Under the pieces are notes generated by a model. It worked only from the letters and a program-made list of their open reading frames with translations, was not told the DNA's origin and made no database searches. Shown in pieces: positions 32,988 to 40,397 of a DNA stretch of 63,989 nt. The stretch spans positions 273 through 64,261 of the forward strand of contig PLTX01000111.1 in NCBI GenBank assembly GCA_003164675.1, given 5' to 3'. The position numbers were made by a program, and so were the translations under genes. This DNA comes from Verrucomicrobiota bacterium. GTDB lineage: Bacteria > Verrucomicrobiota > Verrucomicrobiia > Palsa-1439. Numbering within the stretch: the stretch's first letter is position 1; every line of letters begins with the position of its first letter.

Positions 32988-33688
32988 GCGTCACCCGGCA
33001 AGACGGTCTGACGGACGGTGTTGATTTGTTCGTGAAACTGTCGCTGCCAGTTCTTGAGCCGCTGCCGGTCCATGAGGGAGAATTTCTGGTGTTGAATTCC
33101 CTGGCCGACAGGCAGATTGACCTGATGCAGCAACGCCACCAGCCAGTCGTGGAGTTTGGGCATAATCATTTCCTTGGCCGCCAGTTCGTTCAACAATCGT
33201 TTCCGCGTTTTGCTGGCGTCGTAAATCGTGAAGTGCTCCGTCAAGGCGTGGTTCTTCACCACCAGATACCGGCACCGGTTGTTGAATGCCTTCGCGATGA
33301 TCCGGATTTGCTCCACACTGTCGAGGTCGTGATTCACCGGCGACACCACCGTCAGGGTAGCGCCCAGTCCGTTGAGGAGATCGAAAACCGCCAACTCGGC
33401 GAAGTAGCTGAGGAACACGTCCGTTGAGGCGGCCCGGCAATCCACAACCACGAGTGGGGCGCTTTCAATGGCTTCGACCAGCGTGTCGAGTTCCCGCAGG
33501 TTGGCGAGATTCACGAACCGGGCGTCCGGGTGAAATCGTTTCAGGGTCGAGTTCTCGTTGTCGGTGTCGATGGCGACATGGGGCATCTGCTGGTCTTTGA
33601 GGTACTGAACGAAATTCGTGGCAAAGAAGCTCTTGCCGACTCCGCCCTTGCCGTTGAGAACGAGATTGATTTGCTTTCGCATGGTCAA
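32984..33688 (-). CDS. ParA/MinD-type P-loop ATPase
   Basis: This 234-residue ATPase has the deviant Walker A GKGGVGKSFFATN (residues 13-25), the A'-like AIDTDNENST (about 39-48) and a Walker B-like VVVDCRAAST (about 79-88). It resembles the TraL-type ATPases encoded beside relaxosome genes more than chromosomal ParA, and no ParB or centromere-like array is seen. It may position the conjugation machine or help keep the excised circle. It shares ATGA with both neighbours. Confidence 0.82.
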   Translation of the reverse strand: MTMRKQINLVLNGKGGVGKSFFATNFVQYLKDQQMPHVAIDTDNENSTLKRFHPDARFVNLANLRELDTLVEAIESAPLVVVDCRAASTDVFLSYFAELAVFDLLNGLGATLTVVSPVNHDLDSVEQIRIIAKAFNNRCRYLVVKNHALTEHFTIYDASKTRKRLLNELAAKEMIMPKLHDWLVALLHQVNLPVGQGIQHQKFSLMDRQRLKNWQRQFHEQINTVRQTVLPGDA

Positions 33689-34053
33689 ACGTTGTTCGGG
33701 TCAGCAACGCGCGGGCCTTGCGCTGCGTGGTTCGTGTCCTCGGCTTTCAGCGGCCGGTTGCGAGGTCGTTGTGCGACAGTGCTCACTCTTTGCTTCCGCC
33801 TTCGGCGTTGGGCTGGCGCAAATCCCAGCACCTTGTGGCAAAATCGCGTCACGGTATCGTGCGATACGGCGACGTTGAGGTTTCGTAGGATGTCGGCGAT
33901 GGTTTCGTAGGACGCGCCCTTGCGCCGCAGTTCCGCGATGCCCTCTTTGAAGGGCAGTAGCGTCTGAAACTTCGCCGGTGATGTCGGCGTGAAGTTTCGG
34001 ACAGCGGTTGCGAAGTCGCTGCGTGCGACCTGCGTGACGGCTGCGTGATTCAT
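33685..34053 (-). CDS. TraK-like small DNA-binding protein (relaxosome accessory)
   Basis: This 122-residue protein has a helix-turn-helix-like core at about residues 35-75 (GIAELRRKGASYETIADILR, then VAVSHDTVTRFCHKVL) and a very basic C-terminus. The same type of domain is found in small proteins at the head of conjugative ATPase operons. Its gene lies nearest to the candidate transfer origin, as relaxosome accessory genes often do. It is first in the operon and overlaps the ParA-like gene by ATGA. Confidence 0.65.
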   Translation of the reverse strand: MNHAAVTQVARSDFATAVRNFTPTSPAKFQTLLPFKEGIAELRRKGASYETIADILRNLNVAVSHDTVTRFCHKVLGFAPAQRRRRKQRVSTVAQRPRNRPLKAEDTNHAAQGPRVADPNNV

Positions 34054-34087
34054 GCGTAAGCAGTCTGTGATGGTTGCGTCGCAAACT

Positions 34088-34103
34088 TCTAGCGTGAGCT
34101 AGA
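34088..34103. promoter_or_regulatory. Second operator type, TCTAGC-GTGA-GCTAGA
   Basis: Perfect 6-bp inverted repeat with a 4-base spacer, extended to nine bases each side with one mismatch. It stands 34 bases before the start of the TraK-like gene (34053), the same geometry as the TGTTCGC operators but with another sequence. A separate regulator, perhaps the TraK-like protein itself, is likely. Confidence 0.5.
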
Positions 34104-34158
34104 GGTCAGGCGTGCCCTGTTTAATTGCGCCCAGTAAAGCGCACCTCCGCAAGAACTG
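34104..34158. other. Candidate transfer origin (oriT) region
   Basis: Short gap between the divergent relaxosome and relaxase operons, the usual place for oriT in MobF systems. It contains the inverted repeat TGCGC (34126-34130) and GCGCA (34139-34143) around CCAGTAAA, similar in size to the hairpins that MobF relaxases bind next to nic. The nick site cannot be placed by eye. Confidence 0.35.
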
Positions 34159-34176
34159 TGTTCGCACTCGCGAACA
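34159..34176. promoter_or_regulatory. Element operator copy 3 (perfect)
   Basis: TGTTCGC-ACTC-GCGAACA, a perfect 7-bp inverted repeat. It ends 32 bases before ATG 34209 of the relaxase. It also touches an upstream ATG (34176), which makes that start unlikely and supports 34209. Confidence 0.75.
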
Positions 34177-34208
34177 TGAATTGCAGCCCTTCACCGTATT
34201 TCTCGTTC

Positions 34209-37031
34209 ATGCTGTCGCGGAAAGTGCAGTGCAATTTGGTCAATGCGAAGGAGTACTTCGAGGAACACCTCTGTGTCGGTGACTACTACAGTGAGGGCGA
34301 ACAGATTGCCGGTCAGTGGTACGGCATCGGCGCGGAATCCCTGGGGTTGACAGGCAAGGTGAAGCGCGACGAGTTCCTGAGCCTCTGTGACAATCTCGAT
34401 CCCAACACTGGTGAATTGCTCACGCAACGGCTCAAGACCACGCGAACCATAGCCGGCGACGATGGTGAGACGCAGACCGTTGCCAACCGGCGCGTGTTCT
34501 TCGATTTCACGTTTTCCCCGCCGAAGTCGGTCTCCGTGGTCGCACTGGTCGGAGAGGATGCCCGAATCGTTGACGCCCACAACCGTGCGGTTAAGGTGGC
34601 GGTGGCGGAATTGGAACGGTTCGCTGGGACACGTGTCCACTCCGATGGTCACATCTCCGACCGGATCACCGGGAATGTCCTGTGCGCGGTGTTCCGCCAC
34701 GACACGTCGCGCGCGCTCGATCCGCACCTGCACAGCCACTGCATCGTGTTCAACGCCACGTTCGACGGTGTTGAGAAACGGTGGAAGGCTTTGCAGAACT
34801 TCGAGATGGTGCGGGCGCGGAAATACGTCGAGAACGTGTACTACCACGAACTGGCGCGCGACCTCCGGCGCTTCGGCTACGACCTGGTCAATCATCCACG
34901 GGGCGATTTTGAGATCAAAGGCGTCTCCAAGGAACTGTGCCAGCGGTTCTCCAAACGGCATGAGGAAATCGACGAGAAAATGCGGGAGTTGCTGGCCCAG
35001 AAACCGCATTTGGCTGGCGGGAACATCAAGGAACTTCGGGACGGCATCGCCCAAAGCGAACGACTGCGGAAGATCAAAGGAATCACGGCTACGGAACTCC
35101 TCAAGTTGTGGCTGGGACAAGTCTCGGACTCAGAAAAGGAAACGCTCGGTGCAATACGGACCGGCGCACCGACTCAATCAACTGGGACGAAGTACGACCG
35201 CGCTGTTGAGGCAGTCGTGTGGGCCGAAGAGCATCTGTTCGACCGGCGCTCGGTCGTCCCGGAACACGAGTTGTGGCGGCACGCCTTGGAGCATGTTCGC
35301 GGCGGCGATATTTCCGTCGCTGATATTCAGAATGTCACGCGCCAGCGGGATTACGTCCGCAACGCCGCCAGTCCCTACGGTGTCACGACGCGGACCGTGT
35401 TGGACCGGGAATGGGACATCGTGTGTTTGGCAAGGGAAGGAATCCGTCAATTCCGGCGGTTGTGCGAGGCGCACCCAGTCGCAAATTCCGGTCTCGACCA
35501 GGATCAGCGTCAAGCGGTCGAACACATCCTGAGTTCCCGCGATTTCGTGACCTTGTTTCGCGGTGGCGCGGGCACGGGGAAAAGCTACGCGCTCCGGGAA
35601 GTGACGAATGGCCTGCGATCCGCCGGCCACTCGCTGCAAGTCATCGCTCCGCAACGCCAGCAGGTCATCGACCTCCAGCGCGACGGAATGACCGGCGCTC
35701 AGACCGTGAGCGAATTCCTGACGAAGCAGCAGTTGCCTCGTGGTGCGGTCGTCATCGTGGACGAGGCCGGGCAGATTGGCGCGAAGCAATTGCAGCAGCT
35801 TCTTCACTACGTCCAAGACAACGGTGGCCGGGTCATCCTCTCCGGCGACACCCGCCAGCATGGTCCGGTGGAGGCGTCCGACGCGTTGTGGGCCATCGAA
35901 AAGTATTCAGGAATCAAACCGGCAGAACTGAAAGAGATTCGCCGGCAAGACCCGGCACGCGGTAGGACGAGCGCGGAGCGAGCCCGGATCGCCGAGTACC
36001 GGCAGGCCGTGAAGGAGGCGTCGGAAGGAAAGTTCGACGATTCATTCCGCCGCTTGGATCGTCAGGGCGCAATTGTGGAGTGTTCATCCCTCGACCGACA
36101 GGAGCGGCTGGCGGAGCAGTTCCTGGCCCTGACTGGTGAGAAACATTCCGTCGTGGTGGTCTCGCAAACATGGTCGGAGATTCACAAGGTGAATGACCAC
36201 GTGCGCGCCGCCCTGAAGTCTTGTGGCCGGCTGGGCGCAGAGGAACAGACGGTGACCGCGCTTGAGCCGGTTGATCTGACAGGGGCGCAGAAACGCGACC
36301 GACGGTTTTATGATGAGCACAGCGTCGTATTGCTCAATCGCAACGCGGGCGGTTTGAAGAAGGGCCAAACCGCGCGTCTCGTGGACATCACGCGGACGGG
36401 GGTGGTTTTGGAAGGTGGAAACGCCGTGCGGACGATTCCGTTCAAATTCGTGGATCGCCTCACCGTCTGCCAACCCCGTGCGCTCGCGCTGGCAGCCGGT
36501 GACCGGCTGCAACTGAAAGCGAACGCGGCAGCCACAGATGGGCGGCGTGTCGCGAATGGCGAGTTGGTGACAGTCGAGAAGGTGCTGGCGGATGGACGCA
36601 TCCGGCTCCGTGATGGGCGCACACTCGCCGGAGATTACCGGCAGTTCGTGCGTGGCTTTGCCATCACATCGTATGCGTCACAGGGCAAAACCGTTGATCA
36701 CGTCCTGTTCTCGGATTCCGCCATCCAGCCGGCCACGAACCGTCAGCAATGGTACGTGACCATCTCGCGCGGACGCAAAGGCATCAAGATTTTCACGAGC
36801 GACAAGGCCCAACTCCGCGAGAACATTCTCCGGTCCGGTGACCGGGAATTGGCCATTGACTTTGCCGACACCAAGTTCTTCCAAAGGCTCGGCATTTCGC
36901 AACGGCTGCTGCGCCCCATGCGGCGTGTGCGACTGTTCGCGCAGGGAATTCGGCATCGCATTCGCGCCACCGCCGCTGCCAGACGGCGGCAGGCCATTGA
37001 ACAGGATCGCTCCATTAGCATCAGCGCATGA
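34209..37031 (+). CDS. MobF-family relaxase-helicase (TrwC/TraI-like)
   Basis: This 940-residue enzyme nicks and unwinds the element for transfer. The N-terminal 300 residues are a TrwC relaxase: MLSRKV start, a tyrosine-rich segment near residues 20-26 (VGDYYSEGE), the SPPKSVS motif and the three-histidine metal site in DPHLHSHCIVFN (about 172-183). The second half is a superfamily-1 helicase with Walker A FRGGAGTGKSYAL (about 451-463), Walker B VVIVDEAGQIG (about 514-524) and FAITSYASQGKTVDHV near the end. I chose ATG 34209 because relaxases of this class begin with a short MLS-type N-terminus and the operator spacing fits. The stop overlaps the next gene by ATGA. Confidence 0.92.
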   Translation: MLSRKVQCNLVNAKEYFEEHLCVGDYYSEGEQIAGQWYGIGAESLGLTGKVKRDEFLSLCDNLDPNTGELLTQRLKTTRTIAGDDGETQTVANRRVFFDFTFSPPKSVSVVALVGEDARIVDAHNRAVKVAVAELERFAGTRVHSDGHISDRITGNVLCAVFRHDTSRALDPHLHSHCIVFNATFDGVEKRWKALQNFEMVRARKYVENVYYHELARDLRRFGYDLVNHPRGDFEIKGVSKELCQRFSKRHEEIDEKMRELLAQKPHLAGGNIKELRDGIAQSERLRKIKGITATELLKLWLGQVSDSEKETLGAIRTGAPTQSTGTKYDRAVEAVVWAEEHLFDRRSVVPEHELWRHALEHVRGGDISVADIQNVTRQRDYVRNAASPYGVTTRTVLDREWDIVCLAREGIRQFRRLCEAHPVANSGLDQDQRQAVEHILSSRDFVTLFRGGAGTGKSYALREVTNGLRSAGHSLQVIAPQRQQVIDLQRDGMTGAQTVSEFLTKQQLPRGAVVIVDEAGQIGAKQLQQLLHYVQDNGGRVILSGDTRQHGPVEASDALWAIEKYSGIKPAELKEIRRQDPARGRTSAERARIAEYRQAVKEASEGKFDDSFRRLDRQGAIVECSSLDRQERLAEQFLALTGEKHSVVVVSQTWSEIHKVNDHVRAALKSCGRLGAEEQTVTALEPVDLTGAQKRDRRFYDEHSVVLLNRNAGGLKKGQTARLVDITRTGVVLEGGNAVRTIPFKFVDRLTVCQPRALALAAGDRLQLKANAAATDGRRVANGELVTVEKVLADGRIRLRDGRTLAGDYRQFVRGFAITSYASQGKTVDHVLFSDSAIQPATNRQQWYVTISRGRKGIKIFTSDKAQLRENILRSGDRELAIDFADTKFFQRLGISQRLLRPMRRVRLFAQGIRHRIRATAAARRRQAIEQDRSISISA

Positions 37032-37390
37032 AAAAAACTCAATCTGAAACCCGGACCTCTGATGAGGCGACGAAACGCACCCTTTGCTGGAACAAAGACG
37101 CGCAGCCACAAGCGCTCCGCGTCGAGATGGGCGACGGGAGTTTCCTCGTGCTGCCCTATGATCATCTGGGCTTCGTAAAATTCGAGCCGCACAATGACGG
37201 CGACCTCGTTCACGTCTTTCTAAGCACGCACGACATCGAGATCCGGGGAACGAATCTGCGCGAACTGGCATTGGGGTTCCAAAAGTGCGCCGTCGATTGG
37301 GTGCGGGCGCTACCGGCTCGCTCCAGTCCTCGGCAAGATGCCGATTACGTCTGGATCAAGAGCATCGTGGTTCAAGAAGTCCAAACGTGA
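37028..37390 (+). CDS. Small protein coupled to the relaxase, unknown
   Basis: This 120-residue protein is made with the relaxase (ATGA overlap). It has a basic, polar N-terminus and a compact region with alternating strands (SFLVLPYDHLGFVKFE, VHVFLSTHDIEIRG). I do not recognise the family. A small accessory of the relaxosome is the natural guess from position. Confidence 0.75.
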   Translation: MKKTQSETRTSDEATKRTLCWNKDAQPQALRVEMGDGSFLVLPYDHLGFVKFEPHNDGDLVHVFLSTHDIEIRGTNLRELALGFQKCAVDWVRALPARSSPRQDADYVWIKSIVVQEVQT

Positions 37391-37421
37391 GAAATAACCA
37401 ACGCCGACGCGTCTGCTGAAT

Positions 37422-37439
37422 TGTTCGCAAGCGCGAACA
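37422..37439. promoter_or_regulatory. Element operator copy 4 (perfect)
   Basis: TGTTCGC-AAGC-GCGAACA, a perfect 7-bp inverted repeat that ends 34 bases before ATG 37474 of the excisionase-like gene. This links excision to the same regulator as pilus and relaxase production. Confidence 0.75.
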
Positions 37440-37473
37440 GGAAAACGCGCGCCTTTCATTAAGGTGGCCGCCA

Positions 37474-37701
37474 ATGTCAGGGAATCATGAATCAGCGAGT
37501 GCCGCGGCGCCGCTGCCGCCAGCTCTGATGCAGACGGAGCGGCTAGCGTATTCCGTCGAGGAAGCCGCCGAGCTGTTGGGCGTGCACTACTTCAGCGTCT
37601 ACCGGATGATCCAACGCGGCAAATTGCGTCCGTGTCGGGTGCTGCGGGGCAAACTCCTCGTGCCACGTTCGGAATTGCTCAAGCTCTTGAGGGTCGAATG
37701 A
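37474..37701 (+). CDS. Excisionase-like HTH protein
   Basis: This 75-residue protein has a MerR/HTH_17-type domain at about residues 24-73 (YSVEEAAELLGVHYFSVYRM, then GKLLVPRSELLKLL). An AAGGTGG site stands 6 bases before ATG. Small proteins of this type direct integrases towards excision, and an integrase gene follows about 800 bases away. Operator copy 4 lies in its promoter region. Confidence 0.78.
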   Translation: MSGNHESASAAAPLPPALMQTERLAYSVEEAAELLGVHYFSVYRMIQRGKLRPCRVLRGKLLVPRSELLKLLRVE

Positions 37702-37720
37702 GCCCACGGAGACGACGCGC

Positions 37721-38383
37721 ATGATCAAGAGAAAAGGCCAACCAGATCGCGAGGGCGTGGCGCCGCCCGCGTTGAAGCGGATGAGCGACACGGAATACGC
37801 GGCGTACTTCGAGGCGTTCGGGGCGATCAAGAGCGATTACCAGGCGCTCTGTTTGATCGGCGACAAGCTGCGCGAAGTCGAGACGAGTGCGCGCAATCTC
37901 GGCCCGCTCGATCCTCCCGCGCCGAACACCCACACGGAATTGCCGGATTCCGTTGGCGATCGGAGTCCGTGGGAGGTGTGCACGTCGTTGATGCGGTTCA
38001 ACCGCAACGAAGTTCTGCTGTGCAAGCGCGTCTGCGAACACGGCTTGGAATATGCCGTCATTGATCATTCGCCCGTCGCGTCGGTCTATGCCAAGGTGCA
38101 TGGACCAGTCGATGTCTTGCGCACGGGTGACAACCCGCGCCAAGTGCTGCGTGATTTTCTGCGGAGCGAGCGTGAGACTTTGGTACTGATGACCAACGAC
38201 ATCACCGCCACTGTCCGCCTGCTCATCGCGGAGCGTTTCCCAAAACAGGATTTGCGGCGAGTGGCCAACGAGATCACCCGCCTGTGCAAGAAAGTCGCCC
38301 GCGTCGGTTTCTCCGAATCGCTGACGGACGCTACGACTCAGGCACAGAAACAGGGCCGCGGGATGGGTGTTGGAGGAGCGTGA
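37721..38383 (+). CDS. Element protein of unknown function
   Basis: This 220-residue soluble protein is encoded 19 bases after the excisionase-like gene, probably in the same transcript. The C-terminal part has helical segments with RFPKQDLRRVANEITRLCKK. The middle has VCTSLMRFNRNEVLLCKR. No known domain is recognised and no membrane segment is seen. Confidence 0.7.
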   Translation: MIKRKGQPDREGVAPPALKRMSDTEYAAYFEAFGAIKSDYQALCLIGDKLREVETSARNLGPLDPPAPNTHTELPDSVGDRSPWEVCTSLMRFNRNEVLLCKRVCEHGLEYAVIDHSPVASVYAKVHGPVDVLRTGDNPRQVLRDFLRSERETLVLMTNDITATVRLLIAERFPKQDLRRVANEITRLCKKVARVGFSESLTDATTQAQKQGRGMGVGGA

Positions 38384-38449
38384 CGCTTCCCGTGGGCCGA
38401 TGCCATCCTCGGTGACGGCAGGTATGAACAATCCCGCGAGTCAAAATAC

Positions 38450-38485
38450 CCGGCGGATTTCGGGGCGTAAGATTCGACCCGCCGG
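38450..38485. other. Inverted repeat between convergent genes
   Basis: CCGGCGG (38450-38456) pairs with CCGCCGG (38479-38485) across a 22-base loop. It lies between the end of the unknown gene (38383) and the end of the integrase gene (38526), so it may end transcription. No T-run follows, so a terminator is only possible. Confidence 0.35.
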
Positions 38486-38525
38486 ACCAGACCGACGGTC
38501 CCGATGGGTGACTGGCACAAGCTCC

Positions 38526-39695
38526 CTACGGTTTCACCGACAGCGTCGGTTTGGGCGCGACAGACTCGCCGGCAATTGTTTTCTGGAAGCTGACCTGCTG
38601 GGCCATCGCCGTGGAATGTTGATCGCGCAGGTGGCCGTAAGTGCGCATAGCCAACGCACCGCCATCCCGGTGCCCCAGCCAGCGCGACACGGTTGGAATA
38701 TCGACGCCGGACTCAATGCAGCGCGTGGCAAACAGGTGACGCAAATCGTGATGAGTGATCCGTTCCATCCCCACGACTTTGGCCGCCCGGTCCATTGCTT
38801 TTTGACATTCCCGAACCCGCATCACGAGCGAATCGGCATGATCATCGGGACGGTCGGGGCGCAGTCGCTCCACGAGGTCATACATCTCCGGTATCATGGG
38901 GACTTCCCGCACTTCGCCCGACCGGCGGCCTTTCAGCCCGGTGGTCGGATCGCCGCGCACGACAATCTTCCGCCGTTTGCTATCCACGTCCGACCACTTG
39001 ATGTTGCGCGCTTCATGGATGCGAAACCCGCCATAGGCCAGAAAACGAACCAGGTTGGCACTGTGACGGCAATAGCCTTTGCCATCGCTCTCGACCTCCT
39101 TGACGAACGCCGCGAACTGGTCCGGCTCCGGCAAGCGGAGTTGGGTGGTACGCGCGGCGGACGCCTTGATGAACCGTGCGGGATTGTCGTAGCGCGCCCC
39201 GGCTTCAATCCCGACCTCAATCACATGACGCAGCAACACGATGGTATGGTTGAAGGAGGAGGGGCTGACCCCGGTGCGAAACCTCGCCGCCCAGTCGAGG
39301 CAGTCCGTCTTCGTGATCTTGCGCACGTCCTGCTCTTGCAGGCCGGGCCAGGACTTGAGCAGGGCCTTGGTGCGATACTCGTAATACTCCTTCGTTTTCG
39401 GCTTGAAAGTTGGATCAGCCTTCCGCCGGTCGGAGTACAGTTTCAGGCAATCCCCAAACGTCATCTTTCCCATGACCGCTGCCGCGCGAAGCTCGACATT
39501 TTGACGCTCGCCCTTCTCCAAATCCCCGAGGCGAAGCTTGGCGACGGAGATGGCGTCCGTCTTCAGGGACTTCACAATGAGTTTGCCTTGGATGCGGATT
39601 CGTGCGAAATATGTCCCCGATGGAACGTAACGAATCAGATTGGCGTACGAAGTTTTCAGCCACGGGCCCGTTTGCTCGGATTTGCTGCGTTTCAT
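38526..39695 (-). CDS. Tyrosine recombinase (integrase) of the element
   Basis: This 389-residue site-specific recombinase is expected to insert and excise the element. Its catalytic domain shows the first Arg in AYGGFRIHEARNIKW, the H-x-x-R box HHDLRHLFATRC, the second His in WLGHRDGG and the nucleophile Tyr in AMRTYGHL. The N-terminal 100 residues include an arm-binding-like region and a SAM-like core-binding domain (DCLKLYSDRRK). ATG 39695 is chosen over a longer non-ATG frame, and TATATA stands about 8 bases upstream. The gene starts 71 bases from tRNA-Pro, the likely attachment site. Confidence 0.9.
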   Translation of the reverse strand: MKRSKSEQTGPWLKTSYANLIRYVPSGTYFARIRIQGKLIVKSLKTDAISVAKLRLGDLEKGERQNVELRAAAVMGKMTFGDCLKLYSDRRKADPTFKPKTKEYYEYRTKALLKSWPGLQEQDVRKITKTDCLDWAARFRTGVSPSSFNHTIVLLRHVIEVGIEAGARYDNPARFIKASAARTTQLRLPEPDQFAAFVKEVESDGKGYCRHSANLVRFLAYGGFRIHEARNIKWSDVDSKRRKIVVRGDPTTGLKGRRSGEVREVPMIPEMYDLVERLRPDRPDDHADSLVMRVRECQKAMDRAAKVVGMERITHHDLRHLFATRCIESGVDIPTVSRWLGHRDGGALAMRTYGHLRDQHSTAMAQQVSFQKTIAGESVAPKPTLSVKP

Positions 39696-39720
39696 TGCCC
39701 CAGTATATAAACGCAGTATC

Positions 39721-39755
39721 AAATGGCAATACTGAACTGTTAGAAAGTGCCATTT
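39721..39755. promoter_or_regulatory. Inverted repeat upstream of integrase
   Basis: AAATGGCA (39721-39728) and TGCCATTT (39748-39755) form an 8-bp inverted repeat with a 19-base loop, between the integrase gene and tRNA-Pro. It could be an integrase arm or core site or an operator. Which one cannot be told without the other element end. Confidence 0.45.
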
Positions 39756-39765
39756 TGTTAGGGTT

Positions 39766-39842
39766 CGGGACGTAGCGCAGCCTGGTAGCGCACTTGCATG
39801 GGGTGCAAGGGGTCGCGAGTTCGAATCTCGCCGTCCCGACCA
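39766..39842 (+). tRNA. tRNA-Pro(GGG)
   Basis: The acceptor arms CGGGACG (39766-39772) and CGTCCCG (39832-39838) pair fully, followed by A and an encoded CCA. The anticodon stem CTTGC/GCAAG encloses loop ATGGGGT, giving anticodon GGG. The T-arm TTCGAAT is standard. It is intact and marks the right-hand border of the conjugative element, which lies on its 5' side. Confidence 0.93.
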
Positions 39843-39865
39843 TTTTCGAGTTTTGAGCTGATTTT

Positions 39866-40345
39866 ATGGATCCACTACTGAAGCTTCTGGAAGAACACGC
39901 GTTGCGCACGCCGGTCGATTTGTCGAAGATGCTCAATCTTCCCGCTGATGAAGTTCAGCGACGCATCAAGCAATACGAAGACGACAAGATCATCCTCGGC
40001 TACAAGGCCGTCATCAACGATGACAAGGTGGATACCGACCTCGTCAAAGCCGTGATCGAGGTGAAAATCCAGCCCGAGCGCGAAGGCGGCTTCGACCGCG
40101 TCGCCAAACGCATCGCCAGATTTGATGAGGTCACTTCCCTCTTCCTCATGTCCGGCGGCTACGACCTGCTGATTTTCGTGGAAGGCCATTCCCTGCGGCA
40201 GGTCGCCCAGTTCGTCGCCGAGAAACTCGCCACCCTCGACGGCGTCACCTCCACCGGCACCCACTTCATGCTCAAGACCTACAAGGAACAGGGCGTGATG
40301 ATGGACGGCCCCGAAGAATACGAGCGGCTGAAGATCAGCCCGTAA
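39866..40345 (+). CDS. Lrp/AsnC-family regulator
   Basis: This 159-residue transcription regulator has an N-terminal winged HTH (residues 5-55, with DLSKMLNLPADEVQRRIKQY) and a C-terminal RAM effector-binding domain (about 65-145: VKAVIEVKI, then FLMSGGYDLLIFVEGHSLRQ). The length is typical of the family. It is encoded 52 bases upstream of an aminotransferase that it probably controls in response to an amino acid. Confidence 0.9.
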   Translation: MDPLLKLLEEHALRTPVDLSKMLNLPADEVQRRIKQYEDDKIILGYKAVINDDKVDTDLVKAVIEVKIQPEREGGFDRVAKRIARFDEVTSLFLMSGGYDLLIFVEGHSLRQVAQFVAEKLATLDGVTSTGTHFMLKTYKEQGVMMDGPEEYERLKISP

Positions 40346-40397
40346 CCCCCCAAACGCGCCTTGATTTGGCGGCGAGGAGGATTAAAATACTTGGTTT

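Noticed and set aside
38471-38489. Sequence resembling a tRNA 3' end (TTCGACCCGCCGGACCA), possible att copy
   Set aside because: It matches tRNA-Pro only in short pieces with gaps, and no acceptor or anticodon arm can be formed. It is better explained as part of the 38450-38485 inverted repeat.
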